64,000 nt of DNA from DTU053 sp012520115 (lineage in GTDB: Bacteria > Bacillota > Clostridia > Oscillospirales > Acutalibacteraceae), in contig JBMNNB010000001.1 of assembly GCA_050953725.1 (NCBI GenBank), positions 682,001 to 746,000 on the forward strand, read 5' to 3'. Below, in pieces: positions 24,770 through 33,608 of this stretch. Numbering within the stretch: position 1 is the stretch's first letter; each line of letters begins with the position of its first letter. The notes beneath the pieces were generated by a model. It worked only from the letters and a program-made list of their open reading frames with translations, had not been told where the DNA came from and searched no databases. Both the position numbers and the translations under genes were made by a program.

Positions 24770-25972
24770 TTAATTTCTGATTAAAGGTTTGTTTAATTTT
24801 AGCATAGTATTATGTCTGTGGCAAGAGAAGCTTATTTTTTTCCTTGTGCCGTTCATGCTTGTATCAAGAATCAGTATGGCGCACATGAAAAGTAGTGCGA
24901 CGCTTGCGGGAATCGAAGATGAGTACAGTCTGAAATCCGGGTACTCGCTTGCACCTGCGACCGCTGTTGTAACTGGAAACAGAGTGAATAATACCTTTGC
25001 TATAATGCCCGCAAGAGTGCCGTGAACAAGTCTTGAAATCAGAAAAGAGGAAAACTTTACACCGCATGACAATATTTCGGAAAGCACCTGAAAATGCACG
25101 CAAAGCCCGCCGAAGCCTACGACAAACGCAATCAATGCTGCATTTCCCGTAGCCGAGGCGGCATTTGTGCCCGCAGTGACTTCGGCAATATATGTGAACA
25201 GGTTTAAGGCATCAGTATCCTTTATTAATACCTTAATGACCTCCGTCATGGCCGAAAAGAATATGACCCAGGCGCAGATTGAAAGCATGCCCGACGAAGC
25301 GTTTACGACAGCCTTTGTCAGTGATGTAAAGTTTTCTTGCTTTGCGGTAGAATTTGAGCTCGAATCTGTCGTTTTATTGTCAAGCTTTTCGACTTTACGT
25401 TGATTATTCTCGACAAGCTTTTTGCCTTTACGCCCTGCAAGCTGGTAATAATTCATATAAATGCCCATTAAGAGCATGGAAAGCGAGGTGGAGGCGTATA
25501 TCATTATCCCCGCATTTCTTGAGCCTAAAATCGCTGTGCCTACTGCGCCTATTGCAAATGCCGGTCCGGAATTCAGAGCAAAGAGAATTATGTTTTTTGC
25601 TTCATTCTTACTTATTTTGCCGCTTTTATAAAGCTGTCCGCTCATCCGGGCGCCGATAGGGTAGCCGCCAACCAGTGCCATTAATACGACGCTTGAGCCT
25701 TCGGGCGAGAGACCGAAAAGGTATTTTGCTGGCAGTTTAAATATCCTGCCGATAAGCTCAGTAATGCCGCTTTCTATCATAAAAGATGACAGCACCATAA
25801 ACGGAAAAAGGGATGGAATCAGAATTGCGCCGCAAATATTAAGACCGCTGCTCACTCCTTTTCTTGCAGCTTCAGGCATAGCAATAATAAGCACCGCCGC
25901 TGTCAATACAACGACAAAGGTTATAATGCCTTTCACTTTTTGCTTTAAGCTTGTTTTGATTATGTTTTTCAT
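24770..25972 (-). CDS. ylbJ: Sporulation integral membrane protein YlbJ-like (nucleoside recognition/Gate domain)
   Basis: Polytopic membrane protein needed for spore cortex formation in Bacillus under sigma-E. Hydrophobic segments occur throughout its 400 aa, with the family blocks SSGLNICGAILIPSLFPFMV, VALVGGYPIGAR-like text (LMALVGGYPIGARMSGQL) and ALNSGPAFAIGAVG. A hydrophilic Ser/Thr/Asn insert sits near residues 190-220. It is divergent from yqfC over about 97 bp, an arrangement consistent with shared sporulation control, though I could not assign a sigma-E promoter with confidence. Confidence 0.87.
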   Translation of the reverse strand: MKNIIKTSLKQKVKGIITFVVVLTAAVLIIAMPEAARKGVSSGLNICGAILIPSLFPFMVLSSFMIESGITELIGRIFKLPAKYLFGLSPEGSSVVLMALVGGYPIGARMSGQLYKSGKISKNEAKNIILFALNSGPAFAIGAVGTAILGSRNAGIMIYASTSLSMLLMGIYMNYYQLAGRKGKKLVENNQRKVEKLDNKTTDSSSNSTAKQENFTSLTKAVVNASSGMLSICAWVIFFSAMTEVIKVLIKDTDALNLFTYIAEVTAGTNAASATGNAALIAFVVGFGGLCVHFQVLSEILSCGVKFSSFLISRLVHGTLAGIIAKVLFTLFPVTTAVAGASEYPDFRLYSSSIPASVALLFMCAILILDTSMNGTRKKISFSCHRHNTMLKLNKPLIRN

Positions 25973-26069
25973 ACTACCATGTATATGGCTTGTTTGTACT
26001 TTTTATAAAGCGAGATTCATATATTTTTTAACATGAAAGCAATATTACCCGACATCGAAAGGAACATAT

Positions 26070-26378
26070 ATGGCAAAAAGCAAAAATGACAGCAAGGGAA
26101 AACCCGAACAAAAGGAATCCATTATGACTAAGCTTGCTTCAGAGCTTGAGGTTCCCTCTGAGGTTTTGCCCGGCGTTTTTCATATGGAGCTTCTGGAGAA
26201 CAGAGAGGCAGTAATCGACGGCTGCAAAGGCGTTCAGGAATATAATGATGAGCGCATTATTTTAAAGCTCAATAAAAAAACCGTGACCTTTTTAGGGCTT
26301 AATCTTGAGCTTAAAGCCTTTACAAACGAGAGGGTAATTATTAGCGGATATATTGCAAACATAGGTTTTTCGGATTAA
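26070..26378 (+). CDS. yqfC: Sporulation protein YqfC
   Basis: Small protein of the YabP/YqfC family, made in the mother cell during sporulation in Bacillus. 102 aa with charged N-terminus and the conserved core LENREAVIDGCKGVQEYNDE and LNKKTVTFLGLNLELKAFTNERVIISG (the two blocks of the family). SD AAAGGA is 7 bp upstream. It is followed 20 bp later by yqfD, the usual pair, and then by phoH. Confidence 0.93.
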   Translation: MAKSKNDSKGKPEQKESIMTKLASELEVPSEVLPGVFHMELLENREAVIDGCKGVQEYNDERIILKLNKKTVTFLGLNLELKAFTNERVIISGYIANIGFSD

Positions 26379-26398
26379 AAAGTCTTGGAGGAATAATC

Positions 26399-27571
26399 TT
26401 GCTAGTAATAAGGATTTTGAGATTTGTTTTCGGCTATATGTATTTCAGCGCTCACGGGGGCTTTGCCGAGCGTTTTATTAATCTTTGCGCCGGCAAGAAA
26501 ATCCCTATCTGGGATGTTAAATACGTCGAAAACGGCATTACCGCATATACGACCGCCTCGGCGGAAAAGCTCATATACGAGCAGGCTGAAAAGGCGGGAA
26601 TGATTATAGAGCCTGTCGGAAGACACGGCATTCCTTATTTTATCAGGCGTTACAGATTTAGATTCGGGGTAGCGATAGGCTTAATACTCACGCTTGTTTT
26701 TACTATTATTCTTTCATCAATGGTCTGGTATGTGCGTGTAGAGGGCTATTCGGAGCTGACCGAAGAACAGATTCTCAACGAGCTTGAAGCGGCGGGTTTA
26801 AAGCCGGGCGTTTTCAAAAGCAAAATAGATGTAAAAGACCTTCAGATGACAATGCTTTATAAAATCGACCAGCTCTCATGGATTTCGGTCAACATAAACG
26901 GCAGCACGGCGGTCGTAGAGGTCAGAGAGCGCAAAAAACCCCCGGAGATAATTGATACAGGAAAGCCTTCAAACATTGTTGCGGGACACGACGGTGAGAT
27001 AATCAAGCTTGAGGTTTATCAGGGCGAGGGAGAAGTAGAGGAGGGCTCCGCCGTTGTAAAAGGCGACCTGCTTATCTCGGGAGTCGAAACCTTAAAAACG
27101 GGCAAGGTACTGTTCCACAGGGCGAGAGGCAGCGCTATTGCAAGAACCGAAAGGGATATAGTCTCAGTATATAACTTCAGCTTTTCGGCAAAAAAACGGA
27201 CTTCTGAAAAGCTGCGATATTCGATATATTTCTTCGGTCTTGTCATTCCGCTTGCGCCAATTCAAGAAGCCGACGAAAGCTATAAAACAAGCCACATGCT
27301 CATGTCCGACGAAACGGTGCTTCCCGTAGGCATAATCAGGGAGCGCTTTTCGTCATATTCGCAGGGTACATTAAAGCTGACAAAGGAGCAGCTTCGCCTT
27401 CTGACCCTTTCCGATTTCTATTCTCAGCAAAAGGAAAAGCTGAGTAAGGTACAGGAAAAGAAGAGCTCTAAATTTGAAATCAATATGTCAGACAGCTTGT
27501 GCAAGGTCAAAGGCAGCTATGTATGCGTTGAGGAAATCGGCGTGGAAAAATTTTTTGAGGTTGTAAGATAG
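26399..27571 (+). CDS. yqfD: Sporulation protein YqfD
   Basis: Single-pass or bitopic membrane protein required for efficient sporulation. Residues ~85-105 form a TM segment (FGVAIGLILTLVFTIILSSM), followed by a POTRA-like/extracytoplasmic region including VRVEGYSELTEEQILNELEA and SWISVNINGSTAVVEVRERK. 390 aa is normal. The initiation codon is TTG 26399 with GGAGG 8 bp before. Pairs with yqfC upstream. Confidence 0.93.
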   Translation: MLVIRILRFVFGYMYFSAHGGFAERFINLCAGKKIPIWDVKYVENGITAYTTASAEKLIYEQAEKAGMIIEPVGRHGIPYFIRRYRFRFGVAIGLILTLVFTIILSSMVWYVRVEGYSELTEEQILNELEAAGLKPGVFKSKIDVKDLQMTMLYKIDQLSWISVNINGSTAVVEVRERKKPPEIIDTGKPSNIVAGHDGEIIKLEVYQGEGEVEEGSAVVKGDLLISGVETLKTGKVLFHRARGSAIARTERDIVSVYNFSFSAKKRTSEKLRYSIYFFGLVIPLAPIQEADESYKTSHMLMSDETVLPVGIIRERFSSYSQGTLKLTKEQLRLLTLSDFYSQQKEKLSKVQEKKSSKFEINMSDSLCKVKGSYVCVEEIGVEKFFEVVR

Positions 27572-27728
27572 AGTCAGTGATAAAATCACTCTGAAAACCG
27601 GATATTTCAGTTGTGTATTGATAAAACATAAGTTTTGTGCTACTATAACTTTATATTTAAGGTGTAATTTTTGGCTTTTTGCTCATAATATAATTGCTAT
27701 TTAACTTATTTTTAAAGGCAGGAATTGG

Positions 27729-28706
27729 ATGTTTGAACAAACGATAAGCGTTGACAGACTTGAACAGGCCGTAAGTCTTTTCGGCAGCTTTGACCAGCAT
27801 ATAAAGACCCTTGAAAAGGAGTTTTCGGTATCTGTTATAAACAGAGGCTCGGAGCTTAAGGTTTCGGGCGAGGTTGAAGACGTAGGGCTTGCGGTCAGGG
27901 TTATAGGCGGCCTGCTTACTCTTTTAAACAAGGGCGAGCATCTTACGGATCAGAGCGTAAGATATGTTATTTCTCTTGTCAGAGAAGGCACAGAGGACAA
28001 GCTTTGCTCAATGACGCAGGACTGTATCTGCATAACATCCAGAGGAAAGCCTGTCAAGCCGAAAACACTCGGACAAAAGAAGTATATTGAAGCCATAAAG
28101 AATAATACGATAGTCTTCGGCGTCGGTCCTGCCGGTACGGGTAAGACCTATCTTGCCGTTGCTATGGCGGTTACGGCCTTCAGGGCAAAGGAGGTAAACC
28201 GTATTGTTCTGACTCGCCCCGCTGTAGAGGCCGGTGAGAGTCTCGGCTTTTTGCCGGGCGACCTTCAGCACAAGGTTGACCCCTATCTGCGTCCCCTTTA
28301 TGACGCACTCTTTGACATGCTCGGCGCAGAGAATTTTCAGAAATATCAGGAACGGGGTAATATCGAGGTTGCCCCTTTGGCTTATATGCGAGGCAGAACC
28401 CTCGACGACAGCTTTATTATCCTTGACGAGGCACAGAACACGACAAAAGAGCAGATGAAGATGTTCCTTACCCGTCTTGGCTTTAACTCAAAAATCGTCG
28501 TTACAGGCGATATTACGCAGATTGACCTGCCTTTAGGCAAAAAATCGGGTCTTGTCGATGTCCTTAAGATTTTAAAGGGCATTGACGATATTCAGTCCAT
28601 TTATTTTACCGAAAAAGACGTAGTCAGACACAGATTAGTTCAGGATATTATCAGAGCCTATGAGAAAAGCGAGGAGGGCAAAAAACAACATGACCGAAAA
28701 AATTAA
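27729..28706 (+). CDS. phoH: PhoH-family ATPase
   Basis: P-loop ATPase thought to act in RNA metabolism. The N-terminal ~95 residues resemble a KH-like RNA-binding domain; the ATPase core has FGVGPAGTGKTYLAVAMAV (Walker A), LTRPAVEAGESLGFLPGDL, DDSFIILDEAQNTT (Walker B) and VVTGDITQIDLP. 325 aa. The 157-bp gap after yqfD holds no gene. It overlaps ybeY by 17 bp, consistent with the conserved phoH-ybeY-era block, linked to ribosome maturation. Confidence 0.94.
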   Translation: MFEQTISVDRLEQAVSLFGSFDQHIKTLEKEFSVSVINRGSELKVSGEVEDVGLAVRVIGGLLTLLNKGEHLTDQSVRYVISLVREGTEDKLCSMTQDCICITSRGKPVKPKTLGQKKYIEAIKNNTIVFGVGPAGTGKTYLAVAMAVTAFRAKEVNRIVLTRPAVEAGESLGFLPGDLQHKVDPYLRPLYDALFDMLGAENFQKYQERGNIEVAPLAYMRGRTLDDSFIILDEAQNTTKEQMKMFLTRLGFNSKIVVTGDITQIDLPLGKKSGLVDVLKILKGIDDIQSIYFTEKDVVRHRLVQDIIRAYEKSEEGKKQHDRKN

Positions 28707-29193
28707 AGTTTTGATTTCGGACGATCAGAAGGGTATCAGAATTCCTACGGGCATCAGAATGCTCATCAGGCGTTGTTGCAATGCTGTTCTCAAGCTTGAG
28801 AATTTTGACGGCGGTGCTGAAATCAGCGTCCGCTTTGTTAACGATGAGGAAATACATAAACTTAATAAGGAATTCCGCAATGTGGACGCTCCGACCGATG
28901 TTCTCTCATTCCCGCTTAAAAGCGGAGATGATTATGATGTCAATCCGGATTCGGGGCTTAAAATGCTCGGTGATATTGTTATTTCAATCGAGAGAGCAGT
29001 GGCTCAGGCTGAGGAATACAACCATTCTCTGCAGCGGGAGATAGCCTATCTTACCGTTCACTCAATGCTTCATTTGCTCGGCTATGACCATGAGGGCGGC
29101 GGTCTTCCCGCCGTCAGGATGAGGGAGAAAGAGGAGACCGTACTCACTCAGATTGGTCTGCCGAGAAATTCAAGCTACTATATGGACGAATAA
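28690..29193 (+). CDS. ybeY: Endoribonuclease/rRNA maturation factor YbeY
   Basis: Zinc-dependent factor in 16S rRNA 3' maturation and ribosome quality control. The signature H-x3-H-x5-H is seen in VHSMLHLLGYDHEGG; RFVNDEEIHKLNKEFRNVDAPTDVLSFPL and LGDIVISIE are conserved. ATG 28690 (MTEKIKV) lies within the phoH 3' end behind GAGGAGGG; the longer frame from 28660 adds 10 residues without homology. 167 aa. Confidence 0.94.
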   Translation: MTEKIKVLISDDQKGIRIPTGIRMLIRRCCNAVLKLENFDGGAEISVRFVNDEEIHKLNKEFRNVDAPTDVLSFPLKSGDDYDVNPDSGLKMLGDIVISIERAVAQAEEYNHSLQREIAYLTVHSMLHLLGYDHEGGGLPAVRMREKEETVLTQIGLPRNSSYYMDE

Positions 29194-29203
29194 AGGAGTA
29201 ATA

Positions 29204-30094
29204 ATGCAAAAAACCGCATTTATTTCAATAATAGGACGGCCAAATGTGGGCAAGTCCTCAATACTTAACAGGCTGATAGGGCAGAAGATAGCCATTGTCA
29301 CCCCAAAGCCCCAGACCACAAGAACAAGAATCATGGGCGTGCTGACAGAGGGCGACACTCAGCTTGTTTTTACCGATACGCCGGGATTTCATCAGCCTAA
29401 AACCCTTTTGGGCGAGAAAATGGTGCAGGCTGTGGGCGACAGCATATCCGGCGTTGATGTCTGCATGCTTGTAGTCGAGCCTGAAAAGGAAATCCACACC
29501 GCCGAGGTTGAGCTTCTTAATAAGATAAAGAAGCTTTCCCCGCCGGCAGTTCTTGTGATTAATAAGATTGATACTCTAAAAAATAAGGCGGAGATTCTTC
29601 AGACAATCGACCTTTTCCGCTCCGAATACGATTTTGACGCTATTGTTCCCGTGAGCGCAAAGGACGGGGACGGTCTTGATGATTTACTTCAGGTTCTTCT
29701 GTCCCATGCGTATGAATCCGTTCACTTTTTCCCTGATGATGCTCTGACAGACCAGCCGGAAAGGGTAATCGCAGCCGAAATTATAAGAGAAAAGCTGCTT
29801 TTACTGCTCGACAAGGAAATCCCACACGGTACTGCGGTCAGCATTGAGCGCTTTTACGAGCGTGAGGACGGCAGCGGTATTCTTGACATAGATGCCGAAA
29901 TCTACTGTGAACGTGACAGCCACAAGGGAATAATCATAGGCAAAAAGGGCGCAATGCTTAAAGAGGTTTCAACCCGCGCCCGTGTGGATATGGAGAACTT
30001 CTTCGGCTGCAAGGTTTTTCTTACAACTCATGTTAAGGTCAAAGAGGGCTGGAGAAACAGAAGCGGACTTATCCGCAACTTTGGCCTTGATTAA
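29204..30094 (+). CDS. era: GTPase Era
   Basis: Essential GTPase that binds the 3' end of 16S rRNA during 30S maturation. G1 GRPNVGKSS (residues 9-17), G2 region TTRTRIMG, G3 FTDTPGFH, G4 NKID and G5 VSAKDG; the C-terminal KH domain contains GIIIGKKGAMLKEVSTRAR and FLTTHVKVKEGWR. Start ATG 29204 with AAAGGAG upstream; 296 aa. It starts 10 bp after ybeY. Confidence 0.96.
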   Translation: MQKTAFISIIGRPNVGKSSILNRLIGQKIAIVTPKPQTTRTRIMGVLTEGDTQLVFTDTPGFHQPKTLLGEKMVQAVGDSISGVDVCMLVVEPEKEIHTAEVELLNKIKKLSPPAVLVINKIDTLKNKAEILQTIDLFRSEYDFDAIVPVSAKDGDGLDDLLQVLLSHAYESVHFFPDDALTDQPERVIAAEIIREKLLLLLDKEIPHGTAVSIERFYEREDGSGILDIDAEIYCERDSHKGIIIGKKGAMLKEVSTRARVDMENFFGCKVFLTTHVKVKEGWRNRSGLIRNFGLD

Positions 30095-30105
30095 GGCGGA
30101 TTGTT

Positions 30106-30846
30106 ATGATATTTACCACAGATGCGGTTGTTATCAGAGAGCGCCAGGCAGGTGAGGCAGACAGGCTGTTGACCCTTTTGACCCGTGACAGGGGAATAAT
30201 CGACGCCTTTGCAAAAGGTGCCTGCCGCCCTAAAAATAAGCTTCACGGCGTAACACAGCTTTTTTCATATGCCTCCTTCACTTTTTTTGAGGGCAAGTCC
30301 GTTTCCGTAAACGAAGCCCAGCAGAAGGAGCTTTTTTTCGGCCTTCGTGATGACATCGAAAGGCTCTCACTTGCACAGTATTTTTGCGAGGCAATGTGCC
30401 TTATCGTACCGTCAAATGTGGATTCAGAGGAATATCTGAGGCTATTATTAAACAGTTTTCATTTCCTGTCAGAAGAAATCCTGCCTGTAAGAATGCTCAA
30501 AGCCGTATTCGAGCTGAGAATAGCCGCAATTGCAGGCTATATGCCTGATTTGGTTGCATGCTGCGAATGCGGCAGTGCGGATGCCGATTTAATGTATTTT
30601 GACATTGAAAACGGTGTAATTACCTGCAAAGATTGCTTAACCGATCGGTCACGGCTTATGCCAATCAACGCCTCCGTTCTTACGGCAATGAGGCATATTG
30701 TGTATTCGCCCTTAAAGGACTTATTCAGGTATTCGCTGACGGGCGACAGTCTGCAAAGGCTGTCTCAGGTGACTGAAGCCTTCTTCCTTCACCATATGCC
30801 TTATACCTTCAAAACCCTTGAGTTTTATAAAAGTATTGCTACATAA
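30106..30846 (+). CDS. recO: DNA repair protein RecO
   Basis: Recombination mediator acting with RecR to load RecA on SSB-coated DNA. N-terminal OB fold (MIFTTDAVVIRERQAGEADRLL... GIIDAFAKGACRPKNKLHG), then a helical domain with a four-Cys zinc site (CCECG ... CKDC, residues ~148-180). 246 aa. era-recO is the usual Firmicutes order. A strong terminator follows, ending the yqfC-to-recO block. Confidence 0.94.
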   Translation: MIFTTDAVVIRERQAGEADRLLTLLTRDRGIIDAFAKGACRPKNKLHGVTQLFSYASFTFFEGKSVSVNEAQQKELFFGLRDDIERLSLAQYFCEAMCLIVPSNVDSEEYLRLLLNSFHFLSEEILPVRMLKAVFELRIAAIAGYMPDLVACCECGSADADLMYFDIENGVITCKDCLTDRSRLMPINASVLTAMRHIVYSPLKDLFRYSLTGDSLQRLSQVTEAFFLHHMPYTFKTLEFYKSIAT

Positions 30847-30849
30847 TTT

Positions 30850-30878
30850 GCTGATGCTTAATGAGCATCGGCTTTTTT
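30850..30878 (+). terminator. Intrinsic terminator after recO
   Basis: GCTGATGCT (30850-30858) pairs with AGCATCGGC (30864-30872), with one G-U pair, and is followed by six T. Confidence 0.85.
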
Positions 30879-30895
30879 GTGCGTTTAGGGCCGAA

Positions 30896-30924
30896 TTGTC
30901 TTGATTAAATTAAAGGCTTATAAT
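30896..30924 (+). promoter_or_regulatory. Predicted sigma-A promoter of the glycan cassette
   Basis: TTGTCT (30896-30901) and TATAAT (30919-30924) with a 17-bp spacer, about 42 bp before the kinase ATG. It would drive kinase, GH84 and GH130 up to the terminator at 34591. Confidence 0.5.
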
Positions 30925-30965
30925 ACAATATTTCATAATAATGGAAATTACTTAGGGGCTGAGTT

Positions 30966-31916
30966 ATGGAAAAGTATTTTCTTGGAGCAGACGGCGGCGG
31001 CACAAAGACAACCGTCAGAGTTGCCGATTCGAGAGGCAAAATAGTTGCCGAGGTTGTCGGCGGCTCGATTAACTATTATTCCGAAGGCCTTAGCAGGGCA
31101 AGAGAAAATATGGCTGCGATTCTTACTGAGCTTAAAAAGCTTAAGCCTGAGATTGAAATTTACTCCGCCTTTATCGGTATGTCTGCTCTGTATAAGAGGG
31201 CTACCGAAAAGGAGTGCTCCGACTTTTTCACAGGTGTTATAGACGCACCCTTCACTCTTATGGACAGCGACCTTTTTATCGCCCTCGAAGCCATGGCGGT
31301 GGAAGGGGAGTGCGCCGTGATGATTTGCGGCACAGGCTCAATGGTCGCCGGCAGAAAAAAGGACGGCACAATCTTTGTAAAAGGCGGCTACGGCTATATC
31401 CTCGGCGATGAAGGCAGCGGATATAATTTAGGTCTGGCGGGCATAAAAAGAGGCATTTCAGCCTTTGAGGGCGCAAAGTCCGAAACAAAGCTCGTCGAAG
31501 CCCTGCAAAGCTATTACAAGGTAAACGATTTGCATGAGCTGATTGACATTTTCTACGACCCGCCCATGGAGAGAAGCGCAATCGCCGACTTTGCTAAGAC
31601 GGTCTTTAAGTGCGCCGAAGACGGAGACAAGGCCGCAATCGAGCTTGTAAAATTCGAGGCAGAGGAGGCAGCTCTTACCGCATGTGCGCTGTTAAAGGAG
31701 TTCGACTCTCCCGTCAGCCTCGGAGTATACGGTGGAATGTTCCAGCACCACAAGATTTACCTCGAATTCTTTGCAGATAAGCTAAACTCAATTATAAAGA
31801 CTAAGGAGATATTTTTACTGCCTATGCCGCCCGTAAACGGCGCAATTCTTGCTGCTATGAAGGAAAGCGGCATTAACATAACCCGGGAAATAATCGATAA
31901 TTTAAAGGAGGTTTAA
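30966..31916 (+). CDS. BadF/BadG/BcrA/BcrD-family sugar kinase, probable N-acetylglucosamine kinase
   Basis: ASKHA-fold ATPase. The phosphate-1 motif GADGGGTKTTVRV is at residues 7-19, with ICGTGSMVAGRK and GYILGDEGSGYNLGLAG as phosphate-2/adenosine blocks. These features match the GlcNAc kinase branch of the BadF/BcrA family, and it lies 2 bp before a GH84 beta-N-acetylglucosaminidase, so GlcNAc phosphorylation to GlcNAc-6-P is the likely role. 316 aa, no signal peptide. Glucosamine or another amino sugar is possible. First gene of the cassette. Confidence 0.8.
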   Translation: MEKYFLGADGGGTKTTVRVADSRGKIVAEVVGGSINYYSEGLSRARENMAAILTELKKLKPEIEIYSAFIGMSALYKRATEKECSDFFTGVIDAPFTLMDSDLFIALEAMAVEGECAVMICGTGSMVAGRKKDGTIFVKGGYGYILGDEGSGYNLGLAGIKRGISAFEGAKSETKLVEALQSYYKVNDLHELIDIFYDPPMERSAIADFAKTVFKCAEDGDKAAIELVKFEAEEAALTACALLKEFDSPVSLGVYGGMFQHHKIYLEFFADKLNSIIKTKEIFLLPMPPVNGAILAAMKESGINITREIIDNLKEV

Positions 31917-31918
31917 TT

Positions 31919-33595
31919 ATGGTTCACCCCCTGCCCCAAAAAATCGAAGCAAAAGAGTACATATCATGCGCTGAGACCCCTGCAATAAAGCTGACAGCCC
32001 CGCAGGATTTTCTTGAAAAAAGAAAGGCCTCAGGCTCGGTATTTTCGGAGTCGGGCAATGTAGAGGTTACAGCAGTAATAAAGGACTGCCGAGAGTATTC
32101 ATATATTAACGAAATCGCTAAATTCACAAGAGAAAAGTATATTCTTGAAATTTCCGGCGATGAAAAACAGATTGAGATTAAGGCATATGCGGCATCTCAA
32201 AGGGGACTGTGGTATGCCCTTAATACGATTGAGAAGTTTGCAGCGAAGAACAGCTTTCCGATTGGCACGATAACAGACTATCCGCTCTTTGAAATGCGTG
32301 GTCTGATTGAGGGCTTTTACGGCAATCCGTGGAGCTTTGAAGCAAGGCGTGAAATAATCGCCCTTGCCGCAAAGAACAATATGAACACCTATTTCTACGC
32401 CCCGAAGGACGACTCATACCACCGCAGACGCTGGAGAGAGCTTTATCCCGAAAAGGAATTATCGGAGCTTGCCGACCTCGTCCGCTTTACGGGCGACGTC
32501 TATATGGACTTCCATTACTGCATTGCCCCCGGACTTTCCATGTGCTATTCGTCAGAGGCTGATTTCGAGGATTTAGTAAACAAGACTAAGCAGCTTTATT
32601 CAATCGGCATCAGGAAATTCGGTCTTCTGCTCGATGATATCCCCGAAAAGCTCGCCCACAAGGAAGATGTTGAGCAATACGGCGAAACCGTCAACGCACA
32701 TATTGACCTTATCAACAGGTATTATGATTTTGTGATAAAGCTTGACGGCGAAAACGAGCTTACAATCTGTCCGATGCTCTATCACGGCAAGGGCAACGAG
32801 TACTATATCGCAAAGCTCGGTCAGACCATTCCGCCGATGGTTAATATCTTCTGGACGGGACTTGACATCTGCTCAAGGGAAATCACCACCTATGAAGCTA
32901 TCAGATTCATTGATAATACAAAGCACAGGCCACTTTACTGGGACAACTACCCTGTAAACGACGCCGAAATGCTCAATGAAATGCACATAGGCCCGATTAT
33001 CGGCAGGGAAAACGACCTTTACAAGTCCGCTAAGGGATTGATTGCTAACTGCATGGAGTACGCACAGTGCACCAAAATCCCCCTTATGACAATAGCCGAT
33101 TATCTGTGGAATCCTGAGAAATATGATTCAGACAGCTCCTTCAGAAACGCTGTTGATGCAAATATTGAAGAAGAGGGCAGGGAGCACTTCATAATCTTCG
33201 CCGACCACTTAAAGACCTCCTGCCTGAAGGACGCCAACTCATACATTATGGAGCAGGCTCTTGTAAAGGCTGCGGCAATGCTTACAGGCGGCGACTTCTT
33301 AGGCGCATTCAGCGAGGTTGAGGAATACGGCAGCAAGCTGTTTGCAGCGGCAGATTATCTGAAGGATAAGAATGAAGGCATTTATGCCGAGCTTAAACGC
33401 TGGAAGGATAAGTTTGTATTCTGCGCCGAGATTTTCGAGCAGGCTGTGGAATACATGAACACCGGCGATGAGGAAGTCGGAAAGAAAATCGCCGAGATGA
33501 ACGCAAAATATAACTCTGAAGCAACGGTTCTGACGGGCTTCTGCTTCAGAGCCTTTATAGAACTGATACTTGCCGGACTGGATGTAGAAGATTAA
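31919..33595 (+). CDS. GH84 family beta-N-acetylglucosaminidase (NagJ/O-GlcNAcase-like)
   Basis: Removes terminal beta-GlcNAc by substrate-assisted catalysis. The domain starts near residue 125 (MRGLIEGFYGNPWSFEARRE, the GH84 signature), APKDDSYHRRRWRELYP follows, and the catalytic Asp pair is D239-D240 in FGLLLDDIP; PVNDAEMLNEMHIGP is also typical. An N-terminal domain (residues ~1-120) resembles the GH20b-type domain. 558 aa without signal peptide, hence cytoplasmic, unlike secreted clostridial NagJ. SD AAAGGAGG is 7 bp upstream, inside the kinase stop region. Confidence 0.9.
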   Translation: MVHPLPQKIEAKEYISCAETPAIKLTAPQDFLEKRKASGSVFSESGNVEVTAVIKDCREYSYINEIAKFTREKYILEISGDEKQIEIKAYAASQRGLWYALNTIEKFAAKNSFPIGTITDYPLFEMRGLIEGFYGNPWSFEARREIIALAAKNNMNTYFYAPKDDSYHRRRWRELYPEKELSELADLVRFTGDVYMDFHYCIAPGLSMCYSSEADFEDLVNKTKQLYSIGIRKFGLLLDDIPEKLAHKEDVEQYGETVNAHIDLINRYYDFVIKLDGENELTICPMLYHGKGNEYYIAKLGQTIPPMVNIFWTGLDICSREITTYEAIRFIDNTKHRPLYWDNYPVNDAEMLNEMHIGPIIGRENDLYKSAKGLIANCMEYAQCTKIPLMTIADYLWNPEKYDSDSSFRNAVDANIEEEGREHFIIFADHLKTSCLKDANSYIMEQALVKAAAMLTGGDFLGAFSEVEEYGSKLFAAADYLKDKNEGIYAELKRWKDKFVFCAEIFEQAVEYMNTGDEEVGKKIAEMNAKYNSEATVLTGFCFRAFIELILAGLDVED

Positions 33596-33608
33596 GGAGG
33601 AAAAATTA

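Noticed and set aside
27572..27728. Gene or ncRNA between yqfD and phoH
   Set aside because: 157 bp AT-rich, no open frame with SD and no clear promoter spacing.
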